A stretch of DNA of 64,000 nt from Romanomermis culicivorax (taxonomy: Eukaryota > Nematoda > Enoplea > Mermithida > Mermithidae): positions 558,001 through 622,000 of the forward strand of contig CAWUHX010000154.1 of the NCBI GenBank assembly GCA_963922205.1, given 5' to 3'. The position numbers were made by a program, and so were the translations under genes. A model generated the notes under the pieces. The model was not told the origin of the DNA, made no database searches, and saw only the letters and a list, made by a program, of their open reading frames with translations. Each line of letters opens with the position of its first letter. Position 1 is the stretch's first letter. Below, in pieces: positions 1-11,461 of the stretch.

Positions 1-168
1 TTTTTCTTAAAATGCTTCCAAATAATTTGTGACAACACTCAACTAGCAACCATAAATTTTTTGAGTAAAAAATTCTATAGTAAAAGATTCATGTAAAAGA
101 TTTTCAAATCAATGTATATTTGCACAATTTTTCATTTTAGAAGCATTTTACAAAAAAAAACACTATAG
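1..168. repeat. Short TIR element (MITE-like), cut by the window edge
   Basis: The left edge starts with a T-rich terminus followed by AAATGCTTCCAAATAATTTG, and the right part ends with the inverse (TAGAAGCATTTTAC then A-rich, ACTATAGG). Relatives lie at 5838-6090 and 22985-23226, with fragments near 1040-1200, 3458, 5609 and 46965. The TA steps at the termini suggest a Tc1/mariner-type non-autonomous element. No coding capacity is visible. Confidence 0.55.
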
Positions 169-510
169 GTATGTACTTGCTTTTAGGCTTTATTATTTAC
201 AAGCATTGAAAAACATATTATAAGGTTATCATTCCGTTTTTGGTACGTGTCATGTGTTGCCCAATTTTTCCGAATTGTATACTTCAGGTCCTCACGTAAC
301 AGAACAATTAGGTCTGGAAAAAAATTGTTTTTTTCTCGTTCAACTTGGAGTCGCTTTTTTATCTAACATATCACATGGTAGTAGTAATTATCTTATCATA
401 CATTTTTCGGTCATTTAGCCGAAAGTTTTTGAGAAGAAGCATGCTGACACGATCATTGTTATCATATTATTTGTGCTAAAAGCAAAATACACCCATAAAG
501 TTTGGCGAAT

Positions 511-2195
511 ATGGTTCATGCTTGGTTTATGAGCAATGATGTGGATGATGTTCATCTACCGAATAAGCCCATTAATGGCCAATACATAGATCTGGGTTAT
601 CTGAAAGAAATTGGAGTGACCTACGTTAAAGTAAGTAGAAAACCGTCGCCTTTGAAAATTTTTGGTGAGAGATAACGGCAGGAGACTGTAAAATTGCTTT
701 CAGTTCAAAGATTCCGAAAACTATCGCATAGAATTGAAAAAATTCTGCGACGAAAATGGCTTCAACTATACCGACGAATGTGCCGTGACGGAAAGAACGC
801 CAGAAGATAAAGTTATTTTTGGAATATTTTCATATCTGACTCTGTGCTGAACACTTACTTCTGTACCTGATTTTTACTTGTAAAATGTATGATAGCGATC
901 TGACTGATTGTACCAACATTCCGCCGGATCGTTGGCTCGAATTTAATCCTTGAATTAACTCCTGCTGCAGATTTTTCGCAACATTTCTGCCAAAGCTGAT
1001 TCTGATTACTACAGCCCGTTTTTTGTCAAAGCTTGACAATTAAGAGCTTAATCAGTACTGTTGTCAAAATCACTCACAGAAAGTACTGTAGAAACGAGTA
1101 TGCGCCAAAAAATTCCGGGCTACATATGACTCAGCGAAAAATGATAAAAATATCAATTAGCACTTGGTTTCCAGTTTTATTATTTGAGAGTATTTCAACA
1201 GAAAGTTAATGTTTCGTGAAATAAAAGTAAAAGTAGTATCAATGATTCCATTCGAATGTAACGTCTTACTATAGAAATATTTGACTTGCCAACATACACT
1301 ACATTTGTGCAATAGAGCATTATTTGATTGTTCTTGCTTCTGAAGTCCACTTACAGCGGCAACCAAAAAGGTGACTTAAATTCGGCAAACCGTTTGCACG
1401 AAGTAGAAATATCTTTATACTGTACCAAAAATGCAAAATTCTCTCAGAGAACAGGGGAAGCCAAAACCACAAAAATTACATCGTGTTTATGCACTTGATT
1501 TCAATGAAACTGTCTACACTTATCTACTCCAGAAATTAGCTCTTTGAGTATCGAGGAAAATGATTAGTTTTTGCTTGTTTGCTGTCCGTGAACGAGAAAA
1601 TTTTTCTTTGCACCACATTATAACTCGCTGGTTATTTTCACGACGAACTTTCTATCTTTGGTTCGCTCCATCTGCCATTTCAGAATGGATAAACTAACGA
1701 TAGTTAAAATTATACTCATCAATGTCGTACGTAAAGTCGACTCTGCATCGTCTTATTCATGATCACACATGATTAGTCACACTCATTGAATGCAACTTAT
1801 AATGCAACTAAAGCTACCTGAAACTTGTGCTTCATCGCAGATAAAAAAGTTCATTCAAGAACATATCCATTCGACCGATCAAGTTCGATACATTTCGGAC
1901 GGATCGGCTTTTTTCGACGTTCGCGATTTGCAAGATCGTTGGATTCGATTGGCCGTCGAAGCCGGCGATTTGATTGTCATTCCGGCAGGCATGTACCATC
2001 GGTCGGTAAACGACAAAAAAGTAAATCTGGCCATTTTCCTCCATTTTCGTCTATTAAATTTATTTTACTTTGTAGAATTATTTGATGACAATCAGAATTT
2101 TTCCGATTGAGCCGACTTACGACCAATTCAGTAGACCTGCAGAACACGTGATGGCCAGGAGCAAATATTTACAAATGATTAGTAACAAAGCGTAA
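511..2195 (+). CDS. ADI1: Acireductone dioxygenase, four exons, complete
   Basis: Spliced gene, exons 511-630, 704-811, 1841-2020 and 2076-2195, all joined in phase 0, giving 175 residues, close to the usual ~180 for animal acireductone dioxygenases. Seen: N-terminal MVHAWFMSN, cupin strand ISDGSAFFDVRD, DRWIRLAVEAGDLIVIPAGMYH, and a C-terminal RPAEHVMARSKYL block. Acceptors are TTTCAG, TCGCAG and TTGTAG; the donor after exon 2 (AAA/GTTATT) is weak. Family knowledge: the cytosolic/nuclear enzyme of the methionine salvage pathway oxidises acireductone to the keto-acid precursor of methionine, using Fe or Ni held by two His in HxH, a Glu four residues on, and a downstream His. Odd: here the motif reads HIHSTDQ, so the Glu is Gln; both HxH histidines and the later His are kept. 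The 1.03-kb second intron holds a MITE-like fragment. Confidence 0.93.
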
Positions 2196-2885
2196 TTTAT
2201 GACGATTTATTTTGAATGGATTTCCATCATTATCTGGAAAATTTTGATTTCAGAATTTTTGACAATAACATTCGAAATTTTGAAAAATAAATGTATGAGG
2301 GCCATTCCACGCCAAGTGAACTAGGGGCCCCCACTCGACCACTTTAGATTTTGACCAAATTTAGAATAGATGTCATCCAAAGTCCTAAACACTTCGGCAA
2401 AATCATTCCGTCCATGTCTCAGAATGGCGGAAGCTGTGGGATTTTTTGTGGACCTTACTTTTGTCAGGGAATTTGAAACTTTGATAAACTGCCAACTTTT
2501 GGGCAACACTGTCACCCAGAAAATCAAGCTTGGGGTTTACAAATTTGCAGCCTTTAGTCCTTTCTTGCCGTGATTCCAACTATGCTATTTAGAAATTAAA
2601 AAAAAATAGTGCGATCATAATATCTGACAGCTCTGAGGTATAAAGTGGAAATTTACGACACTTCGTCGTATCAACAGCTGTACTAGCGCGCTTTATGCCT
2701 AAAAATTTTGAGTTTTGCTGATAAGTTGTCATGCCAGATAAGTTTGAAGTTGTGACAAAATTCAAAGTATACACATGTACGAACGTTTGAAACGCAAATA
2801 GCAAAAATAAATGCCTTCAAATATTTTTATATTTCAGTTGGTTCGAAAAAGCGTTTTTCTGTCTATAAGAAATCGACCCAGAACT
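2196..2885. other. Downstream flank, no gene recognised
   Basis: AT-rich sequence after the dioxygenase stop. A GGGCCATTCCACGCCAAGTG stretch near 2310 looks like a DNA-transposon terminus, but I could not find its partner. The short open frames on both strands show no domain features. Confidence 0.4.
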
Positions 2886-3134
2886 TAAGCCCAATTCAGA
2901 AGTGAAATCACCGGCTGTCGCCGAATTGACAATCGGCAGAATATCGCAAAACAACAGTGTTCTATTTTCCGGATTTCATCCCCGATTCTCACGATTGAAA
3001 TCGGGGACAAAATGCTGGGATTTTTTCACTTCTGAATTGGTAAAATCAGCAACAGTCACTGATGACAGTCCTACGGAATCGAACTGTCAGCGACAGAAAT
3101 TCTAGAATTTTTTCATTTCTGATTTGGGCTTTAG
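2886..3134. repeat. Short inverted-repeat element (MITE-like)
   Basis: The left end reads AAGCCCAATTCAGAAGTGAA and the right end is its near inverse (TTTCATTTCTGATTTGGGCTT), giving ~20-bp terminal inverted repeats around a 250-bp core. A second internal inverted pair (TTCATCCCCGATT / AATCGGGG) lies near 2975-3006. No coding capacity. Confidence 0.5.
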
Positions 3135-3559
3135 GGCAATAATTTCATCCTCCAGACATAAAAACAATTGTGCTTTCACGTATTTGTATTAGTCAGAATT
3201 TCCTTATCAGATGCCAAATATCTTCTCCAATTCTCGTTTCGTCACTTATGTCCGATGGATCGCATATGCTCGTACAGTTTTATTAATATCGGAGCATTGC
3301 AGTGCAACATTTGTAGCATCTATTAGTTTTCAGAAAAAAAACATCCTTGCATGGGTCCATGGTTGCATTAGCCACATGCTGTCAGAAGCTGGTAAACGTA
3401 TCGCCTAAGGGTCAGGCCCGATATACAGGCAAGATATAGTCACGGGATACTTATCTATAGTCTGTTTTTTATAAAATGCCTCCAAATAGAAAAGTGACAC
3501 AAATCAGTATTGTCGTCAGAATCGTTTACATAGAGCTCTTACTGTAAAAGTTTTCACTT

Positions 3560-4800
3560 GAAAATTGTTAAAGCTCGTGTCACATTAAACGAACAGGAAG
3601 CCATGTCACATTAACGACTTGGTGATCAGTCACATGGATGGGAAAAACCCATACCATATCCCGTAGGAAATACGGCCATTACACTGTGAGTGACATGCTG
3701 TGACCCCGTTCAGTGGCTCCGTAAGGTATTCGTTGCAGGAACCTAACCCAGCTGGTACTACCACAAGAAAACCTATGGTGTACCTCGGCCTTGTCCTAGG
3801 GTTCAACTGTAGAATAATGGACAATGCGGTCGGGTCAGGGGTGGCAATCCCTAGTCCTCATTCACTGAGAATGAGAGACTGTGCCATTCCTGGAATGGCT
3901 TACTGTAGGGGACCCGATTGTCAACCTAAATCCCCTAATTGGCCCTGACCTTAAGGGTTCAAGGGCTTTCTCGACTGAGGGTACTCTCAAGGGAAAACTG
4001 GCTTAAGGAGGATTCCCACAAATATAACCTCAACAATAATAACCCCTGAGAAGACTCACTAAATCCTCCTCTCAAAGTACTCAGCATTGGGCGACGGGTT
4101 CAAGGGTCAAACATGGGCCCTATGGATGATGGGGGAAATGGGTTCGATAATCCGAAAGCGATTCGGTGTGGAAGGCAGGCAAGCGGCGGGCGATGATATT
4201 GAAATGTTCCTCGGGGAGGCGATGGGGGTTCTCGATCAACAGGCAACGGGGTAGACTCCTAAGGTTGGGTTACAGTAACTGGCAATGCAAGGGAGACCGA
4301 AGCTGAATATGAAAATTTATTATAGAGGCAGCGGACGCAGGCAAAATATGTAAATTTATAATAAAAATGACGCAGGTAAATGCAGGAACACAGGCTGTAA
4401 AACTCAAAGACCATTAGGCCCAAAAATGAGTGCTAAATTAACGAAACAGGCCCTTTTAAAGGGCCCTGTAATCTACAGTATGCCTTGGGTGGAGCTAAGA
4501 CACACCCATGCTAACTTCTGCAGCGGAAATTGCTGCAGAAGATGCCTATGGTCACATAGACATTTTCCAGTTCACTACATTAAGCATTGGGGCGAGTTTT
4601 CACTCTCCATGCTTAACATATGAACGTCATCTAGTGAGAATTTCCAACTAGGCTTTTCACGTTGCGCAACATTGCTAGTTTTTACTGATAAGAGGTGCAC
4701 ATTGTGCTCCAATTACAGGGATGAGCTCAGAGAGCTTATCTTTAACCGAAATTCTGACTAGCGGGCTACATACTGTAGTCTAGGTGCTCAATGAAAAATA
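3560..4800. other. GC-elevated block, unassigned
   Basis: This stretch is visibly richer in G and C than its surroundings. It has several short palindromes, for example CCTTTTAAAGGGCCC around 4450, and inverted pairs. No long frame, no domain and no matching copy elsewhere in the window was found. It could be an LTR or untranslated region of a retroelement, or a structured non-coding insertion. I cannot decide. Confidence 0.3.
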
Positions 4801-5837
4801 ACAAATCATAACGGAAATAAAAGTGTGAAAGTAAAACAGAAATGAAACACAAAAAGTACACACAGAAATTGCATGTAAAAATTATAAAAACGGAACGCAA
4901 GATTAATGCAAGTTACTGTAGAACAAAACATAGCGAAAAACATAATGGAGAAATATGATGTGAATCACGTGACACTGGGGGAAATTGGGCGGCACGTGAC
5001 ACTCCCAAACCACAGCGACTTCAGTATATTTTGTATTCCATTGCGGCCAGTCGAGGAAAATACAAATGTAAAACTTATCTCAACCAATATATTACATAAA
5101 AAAGCAATTATAACATAATCCGGAAATTGAGAAATTCAAGATGAATCAATGGAAAAAACCATAACAGAACACTAAAATTTCTATTAAAATTACGGAACTG
5201 TGTCGTTACTGTTCATTCGTGGCTGCTGTAATGGCTTTGTTCATCTATAGCGAAAAAATCAAATGCAAATACAAGTGAAAATTCTCTATTCCTGTACATA
5301 CACACTGAAAATTTGAATAATTACAGCCGTGAATCGTCATTGATAGACAATCCCTATGGAAGCATACTACATGTCAGGTTCCCATGAATGTTTTTCAGGC
5401 GATTTTTGCCGAGAAGCCTTTGTGAAGGCATAAATGCTATTGTTGTACCAACCTCAACCGAAGCCGATTCAAGACTATGGTCCATTTATGTTGAAATGAT
5501 CACAGCGGGCGAAGTTTTGGCAAATGCAGACTTACTATAAGTTTTATATTATAGTATATTATACTATAATATATTATTTTATATTATAGCTTTATGGTAG
5601 GTATAGTCAGTTTTTCTTGAAATGCTTCTAAATAATGAAAGTGGAAAGCAAGTAGTATTTCAGATTTTCACGATTTGTTGTGATAAACAAGATATCATAT
5701 AGGAGTGGAAATTTTTCGGCATACTGACCTAACCTATAAGGCACTTGCTCGTAAACAATGTGAAATTTCATAATTTTTCTTGTATCTTTACTGTTCATGG
5801 TTCAGATAATACTAATATTACTGAATGATTCGAACAC
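4800..5837. other. AT-rich stretch, no gene recognised
   Basis: Only short shadow frames. The run TTATATTATAGTATATTATACTATAATATATTATTTTATATTATA at about 5546-5590 is an imperfect AT palindrome cluster. A terminal fragment of the 5838-6090 MITE family occurs near 5609. Confidence 0.4.
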
Positions 5838-6090
5838 GTATAGTTTGTTTTTTATAAAATGCTTCCAAGTTGGAAAAAGACAAAAATCAACTATGCAGTC
5901 AAAATTGCGTACACTAGGCTTTCACGGAAAGATCTTTCACTGTAAATATTGTTGAAAGTTGATTGAATAAGCCCACAAATTTTCAATCTCTCGTGATGAA
6001 TGGTTCAGCTGAAAATTTTAAAAATCTAAAATAGTACTTGCTTTCCACTTTTATAATTTAGAAGCATTTCAAGAAAAACAAACTATAAGC
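5838..6090. repeat. Complete MITE-like element with TA flanks
   Basis: Starts TAGTTTGTTTTTTATAAAAT GCTTCCAA and ends with the inverse TTAGAAGCATTTCAAGAAAAA CAAACTA, with TA on each side. About 250 bp, no coding capacity. The terminal inverted repeats of ~28 bp and the TA flanks point to a Tc1/mariner-type non-autonomous element. It defines the family seen in pieces at 1-168 and 22985-23226. Confidence 0.65.
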
Positions 6091-6453
6091 ACATTTACTT
6101 ACATTATCTTCAGAAACGATGCAAGTCAGCTGAAAAGTCTCCACTTCTCAGGGAAGAAAGTGTTTTTGAATTTCGACCACCTCTTGTACATTTATTGTAA
6201 AACGGTGTGAATGAGCTTTTCCCGACACTATTTTGAATTCTATATCGATGGACAGAATGATTTGGCTAATAAAATAAATTATATTGAAAATGCTCTAGAA
6301 TGCATAGTCCCGCTTGAAATCATACTACACGAATGGATTACTCCAATTAACTATAAAACACTTTGAGCATTTGTGGTATTCTTTTAGCTTCATTTTGGTG
6401 CAAAAATCATCAAAAACGGCCGAGTATATCATGATAAATTAGGTTCTGGAGCG

Positions 6454-7456
6454 GGGGTGTAGCCAACTGCGCCCTTTTCATATGCGCTTTTGCCAATTGC
6501 GCCGATCCAAATTCACCACATGTCATATGCACCATTATCATATGCGCTATTAGCAAATGCACCATGTGTTAAATGCGCCATTTGCAAATGCACATTGTTC
6601 ATTTCGGCCATAATTCTAATTGGACACTGAAAAGATAGTATCAAATGAGAAATGTAGTTATTCTTGAAGACCAAACAAACTAGGCAAAAACAACATTGTA
6701 AATTATTATACAGTCATACAGGATCACACAGATAGTCACATAGCCAGAGTTGAAAATTACCAAAGTGCAATTATGTCACATTTGAAACTCTAGAATTTTT
6801 CACACTCAATCTACAGTATGATCAGAGTCAAATTAATGCTATTGATTTTATGACCAGTATAGCTTATAATTTGGCTGATCCATTGGCATATTAAATACTG
6901 TAACTCTACGCATTTGTGTCTTGCTTATTTTGACTTTCGAACTCAAGTGGTAAGATTTGGAGTAAATGTTTAGTTTTGCTGCTTCTGAACAAATTTGAAG
7001 TATGAAGGTACTGGGTACAGGATTATCTGATCATAGAATCATGATCAGATCAAAGAATCAAGATCAGCTCATAGAATCATGATCAGATCATTAAATCATG
7101 ATCATATCATAGAATCATTTGCAGTAGCTAAACTGTGATATAGATTAACTACGTAAGTCTGAAAAAAATAAACATACAGCAAAAATTTTCGGATTGGAAA
7201 AATTTTGTAAAAAAATGCTTCCTAAACAATTTCTGGAGACAATAGTCATCTTTGTCACTTTTTTTTATTACCAGTGCATCCATTGCCTTTCTATGATGAA
7301 TTAAAACACGAAGGCGGTGCATTTGCAAAAAGTGCAATTGCAGTTGTTGCATTGTACACATGGCGCAAATGCAAAGGGCGCATATAAAAATCGGCGCAAT
7401 TGGCTAGGGCGCAAATGGGAAAGCGCAATTGAAACTGGCGCATATGGCTACAAACC
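6454..7456. mobile_element. Non-autonomous hAT-type element (GCGCATATG family)
   Basis: Termini GGGGTGTAGCC and GGCTACAAACC are inverted relatives. The element lies between exact 8-bp copies of CTGGAGCG (6446-6453 and 7457-7464), the target-site size of hAT transposons. Both ends carry dense iterations of GCGCATATG, GCGCAATTGG and GCAAATG-type words, in opposite orientation at the two ends, as expected of subterminal transposase-binding arrays. The interior has no transposase. The open frame that spans the right end is a by-product of this array. Confidence 0.8.
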
Positions 7457-7780
7457 CTGGAGCGAAGTACCCCGAAACTACAGTTTATGTAGTTTGTATT
7501 TTTGTCCAGTCGAGTCTGGCGCCTTGTCGCTTTTGCGCAAGCGCTATCACCAGTATCTTGGGTTTGAGGAATGCAGGAAACTTCGACCCCTCGCAGAACA
7601 TTTGTTATCACACAGGCTAGCTGAAAGACGCAGAAAAATAATAATCTTGAACTTGCACAGCGAATTCATGAACTCTGAAGATGGTCAAGAAAATGAATAA
7701 TATTTTGATCTTGCGGATGGTGTGAATCTCGATAATTCGGGCATCCTCAAATTGACTAATCTTTTCATTACAGTTTCCTC

Positions 7781-8734
7781 CAGCGTTTTTCTTTTGTGCA
7801 CAGACATTTGTGTCAATTGGCACAAGAGGCCAAAAAAATTTGTGCCAATGGCAAAAAAATTTTTTTCTACAAGGAACATACTGAAAACTGAGGAAAAGTT
7901 TCAGGCCAAAAGTTTGATAAAAATATATCTATCTGAAGCTACTAACGGATTAATTTTTTGTAAGAATCATGCCCAACCTATTTTCAGCTAACCACGACAG
8001 TGAAATAAGAAAAAACTGCAAGAAAATAGCTCACGGTGACTTAAAAAGAAATGGAATGCTGAGAAAATTTGAATAACTCTAGAATTGTTCAGGAAGTTCA
8101 AATTGATTCAATTTTCGACTGCGAATATTTAAGGTAAAGTGGGGTGACTTTGATAAGGGGCGACTTTGATCAGAGTATGGCATTCCTGCTGATCTCAAAT
8201 AGTTATCAAATGCCATACTCTGATCGAGTCGCCCCTGATCAAAGTCACCCGCACTTTACACCTTATATTATGTAAAGACTAGAGAGAATGAAGTCTAAAA
8301 TTGTGTAAATTTTCAGTCGAAAAACTGTATTAACGATTTCTATTTTTCTATTAGAATCAATCAAACACAAAAATTAAGGATTTCAGTTCTAAATCCGAAT
8401 CTAACTGAATGAACAGAGAATATTCGGAATTTTTTTCATTCATCGGTCATTAACAGCCTGTAAAATTTGCTGCAGCCTGCAACGATACTCTAATACACTG
8501 TTTCGAAGAGAAATCGCTCGCGTTCGGGTCTAATATACGAGTAGGAAATATTATATTCATTGAATTCGGCGCGAAGCGCCGAAAATTTTTGGCATTTTCA
8601 GCGCCTAAAACGTCTAAAAGTCAAGGAAATTTAATGTTTGACTAGCCAAAAATTTTGTGCCAATTGGCACAAACGCTCAAAAACTTTTTTGCCATTCCAA
8701 ATTTTTTTGTGCCAAAAACCACAAAAAAACACTG
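7781..8734 (+). mobile_element. Non-autonomous hAT-type element (GTGCC family), copy 1
   Basis: Runs from CAGCGTTTTTCTTTTGTGCA to ACAAAAAAACACTG, flanked by exact 8-bp duplications GTTTCCTC (7773-7780 and 8735-8742). Subterminal words TTTGTGCCAATTGGCACAA recur at both ends. A GC hairpin (CGGCGCGAAGCGCCG, 8567-8581) sits inside the right end. No transposase. A small hairpin element is nested in it at 8131-8267. Other copies: 48816-49645 (complete), 25448-26847 (interrupted), 40675-41320, and fragments at 9417-9935, 13890-14031 and 29296-29368. Confidence 0.88.
8131..8267. repeat. Fold-back MITE nested in the hAT-type element
   Basis: Two ~60-bp arms, AAGGTAAAGTGGGGTGACTT ... and its inverse, with the shared word AGAGTATGGCATT / AATGCCATACTCT near the centre, form a nearly continuous hairpin. 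The paralogous element at 48816-49645 lacks this insert. A half copy begins near 52192 (AAGGTAAAGTGGGGTAACTT). Confidence 0.7.
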
Positions 8735-8742
8735 GTTTCCTC

Positions 8743-9416
8743 ATATATTGAGATTGACGACTTTATCATGTAAACTGAATGAATTTTAATCAATGTGTAT
8801 ACAAATGATTGTAATTATGAAATAAAGTGTACGCAATGTGCTAGATAGAATGAGGAATAGTTGACAAATGCGCGATCTGACTTGCAAGTTGTAATTTTTA
8901 TTGAAAAATTTGTGTCAAAGATTTACTGTACTTACCACAGCGCTATAGCCGCACACGGCGGTGTCTATTGACCGGATCCGGTTATATAAACAATATTTGC
9001 TTCTATGCAAATGCAGTTTGAGATTAGCAAATAAGTATGTTATTTTCGTTTCGAAGAATAGAAAATAATGACCGGTCAATATTTTTTTAGCTATTGACAG
9101 GATCCGGGCAGGAGAAGATGCTATGGGAGCGTGATATTGACTAGACGAAAAATAGAGTAAATTGATTGATCACGTGATTTCAACATGCAAAACACTATAA
9201 CATGTCAATCACACTCAGAAATATACACTCTGTTCCTTAGTGAAAACCTCATTGGATGTATATGACGTCATGATTATGCCTGGTCGAAGGAGGCAAGTAC
9301 TGCGTTTTAGCCTCAACACAATACAAAATAAAGTGCAATGGTTTTTAGCAAATCGATGTTGCAATATTCAGTTACTGTAGGTATTTAATCTATAAACACG
9401 TTTTTCATGTTTATCC
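8743..9416. other. Stretch with no gene recognised
   Basis: AT-rich. Two related words TATTGACCGGATCCGG (about 8966) and TATTGACAGGATCCGG (about 9094) form a loose direct repeat ~128 bp apart. No domain or complete element seen. Confidence 0.35.
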
Positions 9417-9935
9417 CAGTGGTTTTTTGTGCCAAAGCATGGTTTTTGGCACAAAAAATTGGAATGCACAAAAAGTTTTGAGCGTTTGTGTTAATTGGCA
9501 CAATTTTTTTGACTTTTTTAAAACTGAATTTCCTTGATTTTTAGTCCTCTTAGGGGCTGAAAAAGCAAAATTTTCGAGGCGCTTCGCACCCAGTCTTGTA
9601 ATATTACTTTTATTTGTCTAGAACGCGAGCGAATTCTGTTTGTATGATCGCAACAGACTTGGAGATTCTGAATGACTGATGAATGAGTAGAAATCGTTAA
9701 CTTCCTCCCCTTGTTCTATTTGGTGTTTGATTCGAACAGAAAAATTAACATTGTTTTGTTGGCACAATTTTTCAACCAAAAATTTACGCGACGGGACTAT
9801 CAGGAGAAAGCAATTATAGACATCGTTGAATTAATCTTTACATCGGTTTTAGAAAGAAAGTCAATATAAAAGAAAGTCAAAACACAAACATTGACTGCCT
9901 GACAAATTCTAGAAAAATATCGGAATTCTCGCAGC
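9417..9935 (-). mobile_element. Fragment of GTGCC-family hAT-type element
   Basis: Reads inward from CAGTGGTTTTTTGTGCCAAA with the same subterminal words and the same order as the right end of copy 1, but inverted. The other terminus is missing. The sequence runs into the next element at about 9936. Confidence 0.65.
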
Positions 9936-11307
9936 CTGGGTTGGGAAAAAACCCATTTTCAAAATTTCGAATTTGGGTTTTTTAGGTTTTTTATGAACTT
10001 TTCTGGCTTTAAACAGGGTTTTTTTCATTTCACAATTGTGGATCTGAATTAAGTATGACAGAGAAGCAAATGCAAAATATCTAAAGTTGTATTCTTCGTA
10101 ATGCAAGACATTTTCATATTATTTTTCCTGATTTTAAGCAAAAATACAGATTCCTTATCACAACAAATAGAATCATATACTAGTGCACTGTCTAAAAAAA
10201 TTTTCGGCATTGAATTTTATGAAGACTAGCTTTTCGACTGATCCAGATGGCAATCGATTATGCAACTTGCTGTGAACAAAGCCAAATGTTGAAAAATTAC
10301 GCTCTGATATGACGCAGTGGACACCAAAATGGAAAAGACGTGATTCTAACATGACAAAATAAACTTCGCTTATTCGCCATTAGTAGTCTTAAAAAAACGT
10401 ACTCTCAAGACAATTTTTTGGAATGAAGGCCACGTTTTGCCTTCCGTCAACCAATATTGCATAGCAGATTTTTGGCCACTCTCCAGCATTTTGTAACGAA
10501 ACGTATATTTTTTTCTTCATCTTCACTTGCCAAGATCATTTATTCATTGAGTTGCTTGTAAATTGTGCTTTTGTAGGCTGAAAAAAGTTTGATGTTTCTT
10601 TCTTCAACATTCATACTGCTTACAGCCATTCAACCAGAATACTTGGTTAGTGGTCCATTTTCAACCCATTTTTGAATCCAAAAGCCCTCAGCTGCCTCTT
10701 TCTCTAGTGGGTCTGCTGTCTCCCTCAAAATTTTAGGGCTGCTCAAGTCGGCTCACCAAATGCTGATGGCTGTGAGCAGACTTTAGCAGCCACAAGTAAT
10801 GCTGTGTAGTGTATTGCTCACTAGCACTGCTCATAAGTACTCATGACTCATGAACAGTAAAATCTGCCTAATATTCAGATAAACTACCGAATCGAATCAA
10901 CTTCAACCAAAAGACAATTCAAACATAAGTTAAATTTATTGAATATGAATCTTTAGCTTTTCGATTATAATAAGCAACTCAACAGAACAGTCATAGGAAC
11001 CGAATCGAATAAAGCTAAGAAGTCTCCTGAATTGAAGACTTACGATAGTATTTGATTTGTTTGTTGGGTGATCTCATCTCAACTATGTTGTCATGTCAGT
11101 GTCAGAAAAGACTGCATTGCAGTTATTAAAGTTGGCTTAACTCTCATTTTGATTATTAAATCAGGAAGAAACTTTATTCCTATGAACAAAATGGAAAAAA
11201 ATGAATTTTTTCCTGAAAAAAACCAATAAACCCAAAAACCCAGAATTGTCCAATTTTCCAACCCAAGAAAACCCATCAACTCAAAAACCCAATGCCCGCC
11301 AACCCTG
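9936..11307. mobile_element. hAT element remnant (GGGTT family), copy 1
   Basis: Begins with CTGGGTTGGGAAAAAACCC and ends ...CGCCAACCCTG, the imperfect inverted termini of this family; both ends are rich in GGGTTTTT / AAAACCC words. Relatives at 34649-36711 and 52377-53528 are alignable through the interior. The interior encodes a decayed hAT C-terminal domain on the minus strand (next entry). No clear 8-bp duplication was found around this copy. Confidence 0.75.
10200..10480 (-). pseudogene. hAT transposase C-terminal (hATC) remnant
   Basis: Minus-strand reading gives the hATC-like pattern FSTFGF, then H-S-K-L-H-NRL, then a VEKLVFIKFNA block, as in the cleaner copies at 52638-52826 and 34842-35078. 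Frames are broken here. hATC mediates transposase dimerisation in hAT transposons. Only this last part of a transposase is present; the catalytic regions are absent or unrecognisable. Confidence 0.6.
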
Positions 11308-11461
11308 ATAAACAATGCTTCTTTCAACAAATTTATTCAAAAACGCTCTTCAAAATCACAGTAGAAGCCCACGTTGCAGATCAATCATTTTGAATACGTA
11401 CTCAATCAAACAAAGAATAACAATGCTCACATATTAGATCAGTCATTATTCAAATCAATCA

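Noticed and set aside
4096-4160. tRNA gene, from GGGTTCGATAATCC and GGGTTCAAGGG words
   Set aside because: No A box at the right distance and no foldable acceptor stem.
7317-7700. 127-codon open frame as a gene
   Set aside because: It spans the right subterminal array and the boundary of the hAT-type element at 7456, is low in complexity at its start, and has no domain.
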